Shown piece by piece: positions 5,131-5,435 of a stretch of 5,435 bases of DNA. Under the pieces are notes generated by a model. It was not told the DNA's origin. It was given only the letters and a program-made list of their open reading frames with translations, and ran no database searches. Source of the DNA: Candidatus Margulisiibacteriota bacterium (GTDB taxonomy: Bacteria; Margulisbacteria; WOR-1; JAUWWO01); the NCBI GenBank assembly GCA_030616825.1, contig JAUWWO010000047.1, positions 1-5,435 of the forward strand, read 5' to 3'. The position numbers and the translations under genes are program-made. Positions within the stretch are counted from its first letter, which is position 1. Each line of letters begins with the position of its first letter.

Positions 5131-5435
5131 ATGAAAAAAATATTATTAGCATTAGCATTAGTTACATTCATGGCTTCTTCCGCGTTTGCTGTTCCAGTCA
5201 GCATAGACACAATCGGTATTATTGGTGGAGGCACGGCTGTTGTAGATAATGATAGTAAGTCCGTGCTAGGCCCTCTGGCGGCAACGGCAGTTTCATTTGG
5301 TGTAACAGATGATCTGTCTCTTGCTATCGGAGCAACCATGAACTCTCTGGACAAGGTTTATAATGATGATCAGGTTGCAACGAGCAGCATGGGTATTTAT
5401 GTGAACGGTTATTACAAGCTGCTTCAGACCGGAGC
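5131..5435 (+). CDS. Secreted barrel-like protein, 3' end beyond the window
   Basis: An open frame begins at ATG 5131 and runs without a stop to the window edge, giving 101 codons plus two bases. The start has an excellent AGGAGG tract 6 bases upstream. The N-terminus is a clear Sec signal peptide: MKK, a leucine/alanine-rich core, then AFA, with cleavage predicted after A20 before VPV. The visible mature part is rich in glycine and short alternating strands (SIDTIGIIGGG, TAVSFGVTDDLSLAIGATM, SSMGIYVNGYYKLL) typical of outer-membrane beta-barrels. I do not recognise a specific family. The style resembles the preceding gene (compare SFGVTDDLSLAIG with the FTDKFKGDLGITIG region there), so they may be distant paralogues, but no strong alignment is claimed. 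It has its own promoter and long leader, suggesting separate, probably high expression. Confidence 0.8.
   Translation, partial: MKKILLALALVTFMASSAFAVPVSIDTIGIIGGGTAVVDNDSKSVLGPLAATAVSFGVTDDLSLAIGATMNSLDKVYNDDQVATSSMGIYVNGYYKLLQTG

Noticed and set aside
5099..5134. Eleven-codon leader ORF (TTG 5099, stop overlapping the ATG at 5131 as ATGA)
   Set aside because: The TTG lies about 18 bases from the upstream Shine-Dalgarno tract and inside the palindrome, so initiation there is unlikely; no amino-acid bias suggests an attenuator peptide.

Overview
The window reads as ordinary chromosomal DNA from a bacterium with an outer membrane. All recognisable genes are on the plus strand and closely packed. 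The envelope type is inferred from two small secreted proteins that look like outer-membrane beta-barrels and from a type II secretion/type IV pilin-like pseudopilin. Base composition is moderate and fairly even by eye. The mix of pgk, cofactor-independent gpmI, a GspG-like pseudopilin, secG and small barrels would suit Omnitrophota or another PVC-related or deltaproteobacteria-like lineage. That placement comes from memory of gene style and is not established here.

Layout. Positions 15-1202 encode phosphoglycerate kinase (pgk). Next is a 96-base AT-rich palindromic element built from short iterated words (1204-1299), directly followed by a tRNA-Ala with anticodon CGC (1300-1372). After 22 more bases comes gpmI, the 2,3-bisphosphoglycerate-independent phosphoglycerate mutase (1395-2939, TTG start). 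Its stop codon overlaps the start of a pseudopilin gene (2936-3370). A good sigma70-type promoter then precedes secG (3433-3654). A 79-base gap with two Shine-Dalgarno-like tracts and a possible competing hairpin leads to a multi-pass membrane protein of the conserved TM-helix type related to small mechanosensitive channels (3734-4396). A second iterated-word array and a strong 14-bp hairpin fill the next gap. The last two genes are small secreted barrel-like proteins: one complete (4508-4963), and one (5131 to the window end) behind its own promoter and a leader of about 120 bases, truncated by the window edge.

How the genes fit together. pgk and gpmI catalyse consecutive steps of lower glycolysis (1,3-bisphosphoglycerate to 3-phosphoglycerate to 2-phosphoglycerate), and linkage of this set to secG is seen in other bacteria. 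The pseudopilin, SecG, membrane protein and two exported proteins make the right half an envelope and secretion neighbourhood. SecG belongs to the translocon that would export the two signal-peptide proteins.

I see no mobile element, CRISPR array, phage gene or defence system, and no convincing undescribed multi-gene system. The points worth a second look are in the gaps: two iterated-word arrays placed just after stop codons, a tRNA set between two glycolytic genes, and two leaders with orphan Shine-Dalgarno tracts and hairpin potential.
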